Shown here: positions 52,161-60,989 of the stretch, one piece after another
How the letters are laid out: each line of letters begins with the position of its first letter
How positions within the stretch are numbered: the stretch's first letter is position 1
Source of the DNA: Nocardioides massiliensis
GTDB lineage: Bacteria > Actinomycetota > Actinomycetes > Propionibacteriales > Nocardioidaceae
NCBI RefSeq assembly: GCF_030811215.1
Contig: NZ_JAUSQM010000001.1
Location: forward strand, 868,001 to 932,000
DNA: 64,000 nucleotides
Reading direction: 5' to 3'
Position numbers and translations under genes: made by a program
The notes under the pieces: model-generated
The model's database searches: none
Told to the model about the DNA's origin: nothing
Seen by the model: only the letters and a program-made list of their open reading frames with translations

Positions 52161-52589
52161 ATGGCAAGCAGCCACGTGACGAGGACGTGCTTCGAGGTCG
52201 CTATGATCGATGTGGACATTGTCCAGATCCACTTCGCCAGTTACTTCCGGTGGATGGACATGGCGTACTCGCGGCTCCTCGACGACCTGGGACACCCGTT
52301 GCGCGCGATCCTCGCGGGCGGTCGAGGGACGCCGGTCGTGGATGCGCAGTGCAGCTACCTCTCGCCGGTGGGCCTGGGGGACGTCGTTGACGTCGACAGC
52401 CGCGTCGTGCGCCACGGTCGTTCTAGCTACGTCGTGCGCCACGACTTTGAGCATGCGGGGCGGCCGGTGGCCACCGGCGAGGTCACCCACGTTTGGGCCG
52501 TCCAGGACGGTTCCGGCGCGATGTCCGAGCCGGTCCCGGACTGGATCCGGGCGGCGTCACACAGCACTGGGGCGGGCGCCCGGACCTGA
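52161..52589 (+). CDS. 4-hydroxybenzoyl-CoA thioesterase-like hotdog protein
   Basis: A 142-residue single-hotdog thioesterase. The block MIDVDIVQIHFASYFRWMDMAYSRLLDDLG carries the family's catalytic Asp region and YF-R pattern. The ATG follows a strong GGAGG six bases upstream. It is the only plus-strand gene of the catabolic region and diverges from the CynX-type transporter. It would release a free acid from a CoA thioester, possibly as a safety valve. Confidence 0.87.
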   Translation: MASSHVTRTCFEVAMIDVDIVQIHFASYFRWMDMAYSRLLDDLGHPLRAILAGGRGTPVVDAQCSYLSPVGLGDVVDVDSRVVRHGRSSYVVRHDFEHAGRPVATGEVTHVWAVQDGSGAMSEPVPDWIRAASHSTGAGART

Positions 52590-52610
52590 AGCTGGGCGGC
52601 ACTTGCCTGC

Positions 52611-52991
52611 TCACCGGGAACCGCTCTTCGTCTCCTCGGATACTCCCTCGGTGCCGGATGCTCCCTCTGTGCTCTGCAAGGGGGGCTCTTCGATCAGGAC
52701 ATCATCACCATCGACCTCGACCCGGTATGTCCGAACCGGCTCCGTGGCGGGTAACGCCACGGCCTCGCCGGTTCTGAGGTCAAAGCGGGCGAAGTGAAAG
52801 GGGCACTCCAGTTCGCAGCCCATCAACTCCCCTTCGCTGAGTGTCTCCTCCTCGTGGGTGCAGGTGTCGTCGATAGCGAAGAGCCCGCCGTCCTGGGTCC
52901 GTGCCAGGCAGATCGCCCGTCCGGCAACCTCCACCCGGCGTAGCTGGCCGGGGGCGAGGTCAGAGGCCGACGGCAGGCGGTGCATCGTCAT
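52611..52991 (-). CDS. Rieske-type [2Fe-2S] ferredoxin
   Basis: A 126-residue ferredoxin with the Rieske ligands C-x-H in DDTCTHEEETLSEGEL and C-x-x-H in CELECPFHFARFD. Small soluble Rieske proteins pass electrons to oxygenases. Its start lies 32 bases inside the P450 gene end, with GGAGG well placed, so the two are co-expressed and it is probably an electron donor of that P450, though P450s more often use 2Fe-2S or 3Fe-4S ferredoxins. Confidence 0.9.
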   Translation of the reverse strand: MTMHRLPSASDLAPGQLRRVEVAGRAICLARTQDGGLFAIDDTCTHEEETLSEGELMGCELECPFHFARFDLRTGEAVALPATEPVRTYRVEVDGDDVLIEEPPLQSTEGASGTEGVSEETKSGSR

Positions 52992-54255
52992 CTGAGCCTC
53001 CCCTGGTGCTGCCGGATCCAAACTGGACTGGGTAAACGTCCCAGAGCGCGTCCATGCGTCCGAACTGGTCGTTCATGCGCGGCGGGTTGGCGGGATCGCG
53101 GCGGACGCCGGCCGAGAACATCGCCTTGAGGATCTGCACGTGGCTGCCAGTGACTCCATCGCTTCCGAGGATCACGGGCTGGCCGAAGCACATGTGCCGG
53201 CCAATCCCGAAGGCGACACCGTAGGGGTAGACGCCAGTTGGGACCTCCCGGCCCGGGACGAAGGAGTCGGCGTCGGGTCCGAACACCTCGGGATCGCGGT
53301 TGGCCGGGCCGATCTCCATGCACACGTGCTCACCGGCCCGGAACTCACGACCCGAGGCCAGGGTCACGGGCTCGACCGCAGTGCGGTAGAAGAGCGGGAC
53401 GATCGGGTGCAACCGCAGCGCCTCGGCCACCGCTTTAGCGAGGAACTGTTCGTCGAGGAGGCGTTCGCGCTCGTCCGGGTGCTCCTCAGCCCAGGTGAGG
53501 CACTCGTCGAGCGCATGCACCAGGGTGAAGGAGCTGGAGAAGGTGCCGGCGTTGATGAAGTCCGTCACGGCCTCCCTCAGCGCGAGCGCTTGGTCGGCCG
53601 TCCAGTCCGGGTCGAGGCCACGTGCGACCAAGGTGAGGAAGTCGTTTGGCAGTGCCGCCTCGTCCTCCGGCGTCGTCGCGGACTGAACCAGCGCCACTCG
53701 CCGCTCAAGGGCAGGCTCGAAGTACTTCTCACGGAACTGCTCGCGGACCTCGATGCCGCGGGCCATCACCGCTGTCCGGTCACCCCCCATGTACCAGGAG
53801 CGCATAGCCACCTGGATCGGCTCAGCGAACTGGCGCAGTTCCTCGGCGTCCTCGGTGGTGTCCACCCCGTCGAGCCCTATCAGAGCCGACACCAGCTGGA
53901 AAAAGGCCACTCGCGTGAACAGCACCATGTCGGTGGACGGCAGGTCATCGGTCGGCGCTTCCAGCACCCGCTGGAGATTGCGCTCGATCGTCGGCATCAA
54001 CACCTCCCGGCGAAAACGCACGTCGCCCTCGCCGCGCAGGAGACGGCCCATCATCCGCCGCCTGGTGCGATGCACGGGTCCGTCGATCTGACGAACGGTC
54101 CCCCCTCGGAACTCCTCGGTGCCGTCGTGGAGGAACGGCGCCATCTTCGGCGACCGGAAGACCTCCTCGACCTCCCGGTAGCCGGTCAACGACGGGATCT
54201 CCCCCGGGTCAGACACGGCGGCGCCGCTGTAAGGGCACGTCTTCTGGTTATCCAT
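52960..54255 (-). CDS. Cytochrome P450
   Basis: A 431-residue soluble P450. Heme-binding FGIGRHMCFGQ with the Cys ligand, ExxR in EALRLHP, and the PERF-like stretch before the heme loop are present. The I-helix reads FINAGTFSSSF: the acid-alcohol pair usual in AGxD/ET is Phe-Ser, so oxygen activation may differ. ATG 54255 follows GAGGAGAGG. It is coupled to the Rieske ferredoxin and could also use the ferredoxin/reductase pair at 62353-63767. Likely hydroxylates or dealkylates the pathway substrate. Confidence 0.93.
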   Translation of the reverse strand: MDNQKTCPYSGAAVSDPGEIPSLTGYREVEEVFRSPKMAPFLHDGTEEFRGGTVRQIDGPVHRTRRRMMGRLLRGEGDVRFRREVLMPTIERNLQRVLEAPTDDLPSTDMVLFTRVAFFQLVSALIGLDGVDTTEDAEELRQFAEPIQVAMRSWYMGGDRTAVMARGIEVREQFREKYFEPALERRVALVQSATTPEDEAALPNDFLTLVARGLDPDWTADQALALREAVTDFINAGTFSSSFTLVHALDECLTWAEEHPDERERLLDEQFLAKAVAEALRLHPIVPLFYRTAVEPVTLASGREFRAGEHVCMEIGPANRDPEVFGPDADSFVPGREVPTGVYPYGVAFGIGRHMCFGQPVILGSDGVTGSHVQILKAMFSAGVRRDPANPPRMNDQFGRMDALWDVYPVQFGSGSTRGGSDDDAPPAVGL

Positions 54256-54307
54256 GGTGGGCCTCTCCTCGATGTATTCTGCGTTCACGACAGCGATGCT
54301 GGAAAAA

Positions 54308-55297
54308 TCAGATGCGGGCGATGTCCATGGTCGACCGCGGGAACAGATCCTCGACCGAGGGCCGCTCAGGGACCAGCCCCTGCTCGTGCGTATAACGAAC
54401 GAATGTCTCGATCACATGGCGGTTCTGCTCCACGCCGTACGGCCAGAAGTCCCGGGTCCCGAACGCGTCTTCAGTCGCCTCCGCCTCCGCGACCAGCCAT
54501 GGCAGGCTGCACTTGGCTGCCGCTGGCTCGAACAGGTCGGCCAACGCGTACGCCTTAGCTTCCTCAAAAGCCTTCATAAGAGACCTTGCCAACCACGGGT
54601 GTGCCTCGAGTACATCCATCCGGATCACCACGGTGTGCATGATCGGGAAGATTCCGGTCCGCTGGTAGTACGCCTGCTCCTCGCGCCGGTAGTCGGGAAA
54701 CAGCCGCTCGACGTGCGACGAGCCGGCTTCGAAGCCGACGGGCGCATGAGCGGTGTAGAGGGCGTCGATCTCCCCGCGTTCCAGCATGTCCGAGAGCGTG
54801 TCCTGCGGCCCGATAGGCGTTAGCTCGATGCCTTCAGGACGCCTCAGTGCGCTTTCGACTCGACCAGGCTCCGTTAACCCGCCCTGGTGGTAGCTCACCG
54901 AGTCGATCGGGACCCCGTAGTCATCTGCCAGCATGCCACGGATCCACACGCCCGCAGTCTGCTGGTACTCCGGGACACCGATGCGCTTCCCCACGAGATC
55001 GGCCGGATCAGTTATGCCGCTCTTGGAATTCACGTAGATTCCCGAGTGGCGGAACATGCGCGAGGGAAACACCGGAATGGCCACCATGTGACGGCGCTCG
55101 GCGAAGACGGAACCTAGGTACCACGCGAAACTCATCTCGGACACGTGGAACTCGGCGTGCCGCAACATTCGGTGGAAGCTCTCCGGCATCTCCATAGCGA
55201 TGTAGTTCAGATCCACCCCCTCGACAGCGACGCGACCGTCGACGAGCGCGCGAGTACGGTCATAGTTCCAGCAGGCCAGATCGATGGGCAGACCCAT
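54308..55297 (-). CDS. 4,5-dihydroxyphthalate decarboxylase-like protein (PBP2 fold)
   Basis: A 329-residue protein of the NMT1/PBP2-like family that contains 4,5-dihydroxyphthalate decarboxylases. It begins MGLPIDLACWNYDRTRALVDG with no signal peptide or lipobox, unlike ABC substrate-binding proteins, so it should act in the cytosol. Blocks: VFPSRMFRHSGIYVNSKSG, RIGVPEYQQTAGVWIRGML and MDVLEAHPWLARSLMKAFE. It lies between the P450 and an ABC operon on the same strand. ATG 55297 has GGAG nine bases upstream. Decarboxylation of a hydroxylated aromatic acid is plausible, not proven. Confidence 0.8.
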   Translation of the reverse strand: MGLPIDLACWNYDRTRALVDGRVAVEGVDLNYIAMEMPESFHRMLRHAEFHVSEMSFAWYLGSVFAERRHMVAIPVFPSRMFRHSGIYVNSKSGITDPADLVGKRIGVPEYQQTAGVWIRGMLADDYGVPIDSVSYHQGGLTEPGRVESALRRPEGIELTPIGPQDTLSDMLERGEIDALYTAHAPVGFEAGSSHVERLFPDYRREEQAYYQRTGIFPIMHTVVIRMDVLEAHPWLARSLMKAFEEAKAYALADLFEPAAAKCSLPWLVAEAEATEDAFGTRDFWPYGVEQNRHVIETFVRYTHEQGLVPERPSVEDLFPRSTMDIARI

Positions 55298-55352
55298 ACG
55301 AAGCATCTCCTTGTTCGAGGTTGACTCTTTACATGCGCGGACCCTGCGGAAG

Positions 55353-56189
55353 TCACGGTTTGGGCCCCGCCAGCCCGCTATCGGGCACGAGCCCGCTTCG
55401 ACGCTGCACAGAGCGTTCCCAATGCAGGAGCAGCACCGACAAAACGATGCCCACCAGCGAGATCAGGATGAACACCGACAGGATGTTCTCGGTCTGGTTG
55501 AGGTTGAGGTAAGCGACCAGCCGGTTCCCGAGGCCGCTGCTGGATCCGAACATCTCAGCGACTACGAGGCCCAGGAAGGTGAGGCTCGCACCCATCCTTA
55601 CGGCCTCCGCGACTACAGGCGCGAGCGACGGCAGAAGAATGTAGCGACACTTCTGCAAGAACGACAAGTTGTACACACGAGCCAGCTTAATCTGGATGGC
55701 CGGAATGCCTCGAGTTCCCTCCATTACCAGCAGTATCACGGGGATGATCCCATGGAAGATCGAAAACAGAACCAGCGTCGAGAACCCGATTTTGAAGACC
55801 AACAGGAAGATCGGGTAGATGGCTATCTTTGGGATGGCATAGATCGTGAGCAAGATCGGACGCAGTACCTCGGTCCAGAACTCGCTGAGCCCGACAAGAA
55901 ACCCGATGAGCACCCCTAGCACGGCGGTCGCAATCATCGCGATGACTAGCACCGTTAGGGTGCTGCGAAGGTCCGGATACCAGTCGGGCAGGTTTGAGAC
56001 GAACGCCGTTCCTGTCTCGGCCGGAGACGCGAATACATTCTCTCCCACAACGACGTAGAGGATCTGCCAGCCGATCAGCAGTGCGGCGACAAGCGCGAGA
56101 TGGCCCCACGCGAGAGAAGCCGGCCGCTTGCGACGAGGCAGCAATCTCCGACCAGCTGAACCAGCCCGACTCAAGTGTGTCTGGCTCAT
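55353..56189 (-). CDS. NitT/TauT-type ABC transporter permease
   Basis: A 278-residue integral permease of the sulfonate/nitrate/taurine uptake family, about six TM segments; the EAA loop reads ARVYNLSFLQKCRYILLPSLAP. It pairs with the second permease gene, whose stop it overlaps by four bases. Part of a four-gene uptake system (SBP, ATPase, two permeases). Confidence 0.92.
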   Translation of the reverse strand: MSQTHLSRAGSAGRRLLPRRKRPASLAWGHLALVAALLIGWQILYVVVGENVFASPAETGTAFVSNLPDWYPDLRSTLTVLVIAMIATAVLGVLIGFLVGLSEFWTEVLRPILLTIYAIPKIAIYPIFLLVFKIGFSTLVLFSIFHGIIPVILLVMEGTRGIPAIQIKLARVYNLSFLQKCRYILLPSLAPVVAEAVRMGASLTFLGLVVAEMFGSSSGLGNRLVAYLNLNQTENILSVFILISLVGIVLSVLLLHWERSVQRRSGLVPDSGLAGPKP

Positions 56190-56956
56190 GATCCCACCGT
56201 CTCCATCGCAAAAGTCGCCTTCGATAACGCATACATAAGGCCGTTGAGGACCAGCGCCGTGACCACGACGATCGTGATACCCGCATAGGTCTCGACCAGC
56301 TGGTAGGAGTTGTATGAAAACTGGATGTAGTAGCCGAGGCCACTTGTCCCGGTCAAGAACTCTCCACCTACCACCCCAATGATTGCGTATGCGATCGCTA
56401 ACCTGACCCCGACGAGGATCTGTGGTACCGCTGAGGGGAAGTAGATCCGCCGCAGCATGCGGAACTGACCCAGGCGCAGCGAGCGCCCAAGCCGCACATG
56501 AATCGGGGCCGTCTTACGCAAACCGATCACCACGTTCGCTGTCATCGCGGCGAAGCCCAGCAGCGACGCCAGCAGAATAAGCGAGAGGGGCCCCGCCCCG
56601 ACGAGACTGAGTAGCACCGGATAGAACGCGAACGCCGGAATCGAGTAGTAGAGCGTGAGGTATGGGTTTGCGGTGGCATAGGCCCGAGGAAAGCGCCAAA
56701 GCACCGTCCCCATGACAAGCCCCGACACGATCGCCAAAATGGTGCTCAAGAGTATGATGCTTACGGTCTTCCAGATCGTGTCGAGGAAAAAGACCGGGTC
56801 GGCCACGAGTTCCCCTGCCCGCACCAGGGTGGTCGTCGCAGGCACCCACGAAAAAGGATCAAGTACGGTCCGCGCGAGCGCCTCATAGACCACGAAGATC
56901 GCCACCAGCATAATCGTCCTCGTTAAGAGGATTAGGCGTCGTCTATTCATGGTCAC
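56186..56956 (-). CDS. NitT/TauT-type ABC transporter permease, second subunit
   Basis: A 256-residue permease with about six TM segments. The EAA loop is SLRLGQFRMLRRIYFPSAVP. Two different permeases instead of a homodimer suggest a heterodimeric channel. The start overlaps the ATPase stop by four bases (ATGA). Codon use is richer in A/T than the first 38 kb. Confidence 0.92.
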   Translation of the reverse strand: MTMNRRRLILLTRTIMLVAIFVVYEALARTVLDPFSWVPATTTLVRAGELVADPVFFLDTIWKTVSIILLSTILAIVSGLVMGTVLWRFPRAYATANPYLTLYYSIPAFAFYPVLLSLVGAGPLSLILLASLLGFAAMTANVVIGLRKTAPIHVRLGRSLRLGQFRMLRRIYFPSAVPQILVGVRLAIAYAIIGVVGGEFLTGTSGLGYYIQFSYNSYQLVETYAGITIVVVTALVLNGLMYALSKATFAMETVGS

Positions 56957-57762
56957 CCCGACGCAGACGCAACGTCATCGCTCACCCGCACGCCTTCCAG
57001 GCTCATGAGGCATGTCCACAGCGTGTGCGTGATGCGGGCGTAGTCGGCACTGGCGAGCGTGGCGAGCGTTCGTGGCTTCGAGAGCGGCACGTCGAAGCTC
57101 TCTTGGATCTCACCCGGTCGGGCGCTAAGCACTACGACACGGTCCGACAATAAGGCAGCTTCCTGGATGCTGTGTGTCACCAACAGAATGGTGGTTCCCA
57201 CCCGGGTGACCAGGTCGAGCAGCTCGAGACCGAGGTGCAACCGAGTCTGCTCGTCAAGGGCCCCGAAGGGTTCGTCCATTACGATTAGCTCTGGCTCGAG
57301 AGCCAGCACGCGAGCAACCGCGACGCGCTGACGCATACCGCCAGACAGTTGGTGTGGGTGTACGTGCCCGAATTCAGACAGGCCCACCAGGTCGAGCATG
57401 TCCTGAGCTCGACGGTTGGCCTGTGCGCGCGGGACACCCGTCATCTCCATACCGAAAGCGATGTTGCTGAGTACGCTGCGCCATGGCAGGGTCGAATCTT
57501 GTTGGAAGACGATGCCCACCTTGGGGCTTGGGCTCGTCATGGGCTCACCCTGAAGGAGGACCTGCCCGCGAGTTACCGGCAGGAGTCCAGCCACCACTTC
57601 GAGCAGCGTGGTCTTGCCGCAGCCGCTGGGCCCGAGTACGGAGACGACCTGTCCGCGGTCGACCTTTAGATCGATATCTCGCAGTGCGACGAGATTGCCG
57701 TCTTTGAGCGGGTATTCTTTCGTGACCGCTTGCAGGTCAAGAATGTGTTCGCTTCTGGTCAT
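56953..57762 (-). CDS. NitT/TauT-type ABC transporter ATP-binding subunit
   Basis: A 269-residue ATPase. Walker A LGPSGCGKTTLL, Q-loop FQQDSTLPW, signature LSGGMRQR, Walker B LIVMDEPFGALDE and switch His in LVTHSIQEA are complete. It drives the two permeases. ATG 57762 gives the usual N-terminus; five bases separate it from the binding-protein gene. Confidence 0.95.
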   Translation of the reverse strand: MTRSEHILDLQAVTKEYPLKDGNLVALRDIDLKVDRGQVVSVLGPSGCGKTTLLEVVAGLLPVTRGQVLLQGEPMTSPSPKVGIVFQQDSTLPWRSVLSNIAFGMEMTGVPRAQANRRAQDMLDLVGLSEFGHVHPHQLSGGMRQRVAVARVLALEPELIVMDEPFGALDEQTRLHLGLELLDLVTRVGTTILLVTHSIQEAALLSDRVVVLSARPGEIQESFDVPLSKPRTLATLASADYARITHTLWTCLMSLEGVRVSDDVASASG

Positions 57763-57767
57763 GATGC

Positions 57768-58841
57768 CTACCCCTCGTATCCTGGGAGCTCGCTCAGGTC
57801 GATTCGCGACTCCTCGGGCAGGAACTGCTGGTCGATCAGCTGATCCCAAGCGATCGGGTCGCCGTCGTAGTGGCCGAGCACCTCCATTCCGTTGATCGTG
57901 CTGGTCAGTCCTTCGACGGTCAGTTCCTGAGTGAAGAATCTCTCGTCAGCGGCCAGCCGGGTCATGATTTCGACACCCGTCTCCTCGTCTACGCCAGCCT
58001 CCTCGGCGAAGATGGCACCCGCCTCTTCAGGGTTCTCTCGGATGAAGTCCTGTGACGCGCCGAGCGCGTTGACAAAGCGCTGCACGAGTTCTGGGTCCTC
58101 GTCGATGATCTTCTGGCTGGCGACTGTCACGACCTGAATGAAGTTCGGCAGGTACTCGACAGCTTCCGCGACCGGCTTGAGGTCACCCTTAGCGAGCTCG
58201 GTGGTCAGCAGAGGCTCTGTAAGGATCGAGGCGTCGACCTCCCCGCTCCGGACGAGAACGAGGCCGGCGGCCAGGTCACCGGTGGCGACCGTGTTCACGC
58301 AGTCGGGCCTCATGCCGGCCTCTTGCGCCATCAGCGCAGTCAGGGCCTCGGAGTTGGATCCGGGAGCTGTGATACCCCAGACGCCGTCTCCACAGAAGTC
58401 CTCGAATGAATCAAAGGAGGAGTCCTCTTTGGCCACCCAAACCAGGTCCGCGATGCTGCCCGCCGACGTCGCGATCCCGACCAACGGCGCACCAGCCATA
58501 GTGGCTTGAACGAGCCCAGTGGTTGACACCTCGCCGAAGTCGAGGTCGCCGCTTGTAATGCTCCGAACTGTGGTTCCACCGCCCGCTCCGGGCACGATTC
58601 CCTCGAGGGCGATTCCCTCCTCCTCGAAGAACCCCTTCTCCTGGCCGACCATGTACGTGGCCGAGTAGCCACTGGTGGGCCAGTGCGACACCGTGACGCT
58701 CACCTCGTCAAGCTCCCCGTTGGAAGCACCGGAATCGTCCGAGCACGCTGCAAGGGCGACCGACGCCAGCAGGCCCACCCCGACGATTGATGCGCTACGC
58801 CGCCAGCTGTTCCGACGACCTTGATGTTGACTACGTCGCAC
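57768..58841 (-). CDS. ABC transporter substrate-binding lipoprotein
   Basis: A 357-residue extracytoplasmic binding lipoprotein. Basic head RRNSWRRS, hydrophobic core and lipobox VALAACS, then an NMT1/TauA-like PBP2 domain (VTVSHWPTSGYSATYMVGQE, KGFFEEEGIALEGIVPG). GTG 58841 with GGAGG six bases upstream is preferred to the ATG 63 bases earlier. Relatives bind nitrate, sulfonates, phthalates or other aromatic acids; context suggests an aromatic acid. First gene of the transport operon. Confidence 0.92.
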   Translation of the reverse strand: MRRSQHQGRRNSWRRSASIVGVGLLASVALAACSDDSGASNGELDEVSVTVSHWPTSGYSATYMVGQEKGFFEEEGIALEGIVPGAGGGTTVRSITSGDLDFGEVSTTGLVQATMAGAPLVGIATSAGSIADLVWVAKEDSSFDSFEDFCGDGVWGITAPGSNSEALTALMAQEAGMRPDCVNTVATGDLAAGLVLVRSGEVDASILTEPLLTTELAKGDLKPVAEAVEYLPNFIQVVTVASQKIIDEDPELVQRFVNALGASQDFIRENPEEAGAIFAEEAGVDEETGVEIMTRLAADERFFTQELTVEGLTSTINGMEVLGHYDGDPIAWDQLIDQQFLPEESRIDLSELPGYEG

Positions 58842-58890
58842 TTTTGACCTCCAGGGTGGATGGACCTCGCATACGCGATGGACTCCAAAC

Positions 58891-58920
58891 ATTACACACT
58901 TCACTCGAGTTGGATGTCAA
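58891..58920 (-). promoter_or_regulatory. Promoter of the ABC transporter operon
   Basis: TTGACA (58920-58915) and TGTAAT (58896-58891) on the minus strand, spaced 18 bp. The palindrome ACTCGAGT (58903-58910) lies between the boxes. It carries ACTC/GAGT halves like those of the two operators near the PaaX gene but without the 7-base spacer. Confidence 0.6.
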
Positions 58921-58945
58921 CGGTTCGACGAGACTCACGAAAACC

Positions 58946-58992
58946 GCCCGCGAAACGCTGCCCGTGCCTCACGTAGGAATGCCCGCGAAACG
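58946..58992. repeat. 12-bp direct repeat GCCCGCGAAACG
   Basis: Two exact copies, 58946-58957 and 58981-58992, lie 35 bp apart just before a truncated transposase-like gene. They are probably part of the end of that old element. Confidence 0.45.
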
Positions 58993-59026
58993 GTGAGCGT
59001 GTTCGGGCATGAGGAGTGAGTTGTCG

Positions 59027-59215
59027 ATGACGTCTCGTGCCGAGGTCACCACCAAGTACGCCAAGGCGTATTCGAAGGCTTCGAAGAAGGACAAGGGCCG
59101 GGTTCTGGATCAGGTTGTCGAGGTGACGGGCTGGTCGCGTGACAACGCTCGGCGGCGTCTGGTTGCCGCCGCGAGCCGGCCGCCCGGAGCGGGTCGACAG
59201 GTCGCCATGGCCTTG
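59027..59215 (+). pseudogene. N-terminal fragment of a DDE integrase/transposase
   Basis: About 60 codons survive (TTKYAKAYSKASKKDKGRVL, VVEVTGWSRDNARRRLVAAA, RPPGAGRQVA), typical of the N-terminal helix-turn-helix of a roughly 400-residue integrase-like transposase. Homology ends near 59210, where the IS3-family element begins; no continuation was found on its other side. A remnant. Confidence 0.72.
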
Positions 59216-59237
59216 ACCCCGGACGGTGGACACAGGG

Positions 59238-59535
59238 TTATGCGGCTTGAGGTGCTGCCGCGGTCTGGTTGCAGTGTTGCATCTCGAAGGCCACGGGGCT
59301 GCCCTGCCCGATCGAGGAGTGCCGTCGACGCCGGTTGTAGCGGTCCTCGATCCAGGCCCCGACGGCCTGGCTGGCTCCGGCCTTCGTGGGCCAGACACGG
59401 CGGTAGTAGAACTCGGTCTTCAGCGTGGCGAAGAACGACTCGGCCATCGCGTTGTCCCAGCAGATCCCGGTGTAGCCCATCGATCTAGTGATGCCGTTCT
59501 CGGCCGCATACGTGGTGATCTGCTCCGATGCGTAC
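59238..59535 (-). pseudogene. IS3-family orfB, C-terminal part (after IS30 insertion)
   Basis: Resumes the orfB frame after the IS30 insertion: YASEQITTYAAENGITRSMG, then CWDNAMAESFFATLKTEFYY with the catalytic Glu, and IEDRYNRRRRHSSIG at the end. Joined to the part at 60990-61580, deleting the IS30 and one CA copy, it restores HADRGSQ-YASEQ in frame. Confidence 0.85.
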
Positions 59536-59537
59536 TG

Positions 59538-60989
59538 ACCGGGTTCAACCGGTGGATGCAACACCAGCTTGTTGGACCAACAATAGATGCTCGTTGAACG
59601 CCTCGGCAGGTGTCTTCCAACCGAGGGTCTTGCGTGGTCTGGTGTTCAGTGCGTGAGCGACGGCTTCGATCTCTTCGGCCGACCAGCGTGACAGGTCGGT
59701 TCCCTTGGGGAAGTACTGGCGCAGCAGTCCGTTGGTGTTCTCGTTCGTGCCGCGTTGCCACGGTGATTGTGGGTCGGCGAAGAACACCGGGATGCCGGTC
59801 TCGACCTTGAACTGGGCGTGAGCCGACATCTCCTTGCCGCGGTCCCAGGTCAACGACCTGGCTAGTTGTGCCGGCAGCGTGGACATCGTGTTCGCCAGTG
59901 CGTTCTTCATCGTGATCGCGCCGTAGCCGGCGAGCGCGGGACCGTTCTTCGGAGTCTGCTTGTGCCGGTAGCCCTCCTCGCGGGGCAGGTGGATGAGCAT
60001 GGTGAATCTCGTGGTGCGTTCGACGACCGTGCCAATCGCGGAGCGCTCCAATCCGATCACCAGATCGCCTTCCCAGTGGCCGGAGACAGCGCGGTCCTCG
60101 ACCTCGGCAGGCCGTTCGCTGATGAGCGTCTCGGGAGTGACGTGCGCCCAGGTCTTGCGCCGTGAGCGTTCCCGTGGCGCGCGTAGTGCACGGCCGGTGC
60201 GCAGGCACCACACGAGCTCACGCTTGAGCGCGCCACGGCTTTGGATGTAGAGCGATTGGTAGATCGCCTCGTGACTGATGCGCATGGACTCATCATCAGC
60301 GAAGTCGATCTTGAGACGGTTGCTGATCTGCTCCGGGCTCCACGCCAACGACCAGGCCCGGTCTTTGCGGTGCGGTTTGTTGCGTCCGGTGAACTTCGGC
60401 GGCTGTGGGCCGGCGATGACCGTGCCGTCGGGCATCTGGATCTGCCCGGAGAGGCGTTCTTGGACGTAGGCGTGCAGTCGCGGGTTGGCGACCAGCTTCG
60501 CGACCTTGGGCCGCTTGGCCGCCATGTCGGCTTTCCACTGCGCCACCGATGCCCGGTAGTCGAGTTTCCCGCCGCGAGTGGCAGCGTTGCGGCGCAGCTC
60601 TCGCGACACCGTGCCGGGGTCGCGTCCGATCGCTCGAGCGATCCCGCGCACGCCCTGGCCTTGCGCCTTGAGCAACGCGATCTCCTCGCGTTCAGCGAAA
60701 GACAGATACCGGCCCGAGGGTTGGAACTTCAGATCGAAAGGGGGCATGCCGCCAGCGTTGTGGAACCAGCGTGCACCGACCGCGGGCGCCACGCCGGCAA
60801 CTCCCGCGGCTTCCTCGGGAAGAAGGCCCTTGGCGATCTGCTCCCAGAACGCCACCTCGACATGACGCTGATACTTCGGATGACCGGGCGACCTGAGCTT
60901 CGGACGAATCGCACGGTCGGCTGCTTGCTGACGACGAATCACTGAACACCTCCATCACGGGGTGTTGCGACGACCGGTTGAATCCGCCT
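59538..60989. mobile_element. IS30-family insertion sequence
   Basis: A 1452-bp element inserted in the IS3 orfB. Imperfect terminal repeats read, inward, CGGGTTCAACCGGTGG at the left and CGGATTCAACCGGTCG at the right, both followed by GCAACACC. A 2-bp duplication (TG, 59536-59537 and 60990-60991) flanks it; removing the element and one copy restores the orfB frame. Confidence 0.85.
59545..60942 (-). CDS. IS30-family transposase
   Basis: A 465-residue transposase with an N-terminal helix-turn-helix (GRYLSFAEREEIALLKAQGQ, GVRGIARAIGRDPGTVSREL) and a DDE domain: GHWEGDLVIGLE (first Asp), LTWDRGKEMSAHAQF (second Asp) and PWQRGTNENTNGLLRQYFPK (Glu). Complete and uninterrupted, so possibly active. 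Confidence 0.94.
   Translation of the reverse strand: MIRRQQAADRAIRPKLRSPGHPKYQRHVEVAFWEQIAKGLLPEEAAGVAGVAPAVGARWFHNAGGMPPFDLKFQPSGRYLSFAEREEIALLKAQGQGVRGIARAIGRDPGTVSRELRRNAATRGGKLDYRASVAQWKADMAAKRPKVAKLVANPRLHAYVQERLSGQIQMPDGTVIAGPQPPKFTGRNKPHRKDRAWSLAWSPEQISNRLKIDFADDESMRISHEAIYQSLYIQSRGALKRELVWCLRTGRALRAPRERSRRKTWAHVTPETLISERPAEVEDRAVSGHWEGDLVIGLERSAIGTVVERTTRFTMLIHLPREEGYRHKQTPKNGPALAGYGAITMKNALANTMSTLPAQLARSLTWDRGKEMSAHAQFKVETGIPVFFADPQSPWQRGTNENTNGLLRQYFPKGTDLSRWSAEEIEAVAHALNTRPRKTLGWKTPAEAFNEHLLLVQQAGVASTG

Noticed and set aside
54308-55297. Second ABC substrate-binding protein
   Set aside because: It has no signal peptide or lipobox, and the transporter already has a binding lipoprotein at 57768.
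59009-59488. A complete 159-residue transposase gene
   Set aside because: Only the first 60 residues match an integrase; beyond 59215 the frame runs through the antisense of the IS3 element.
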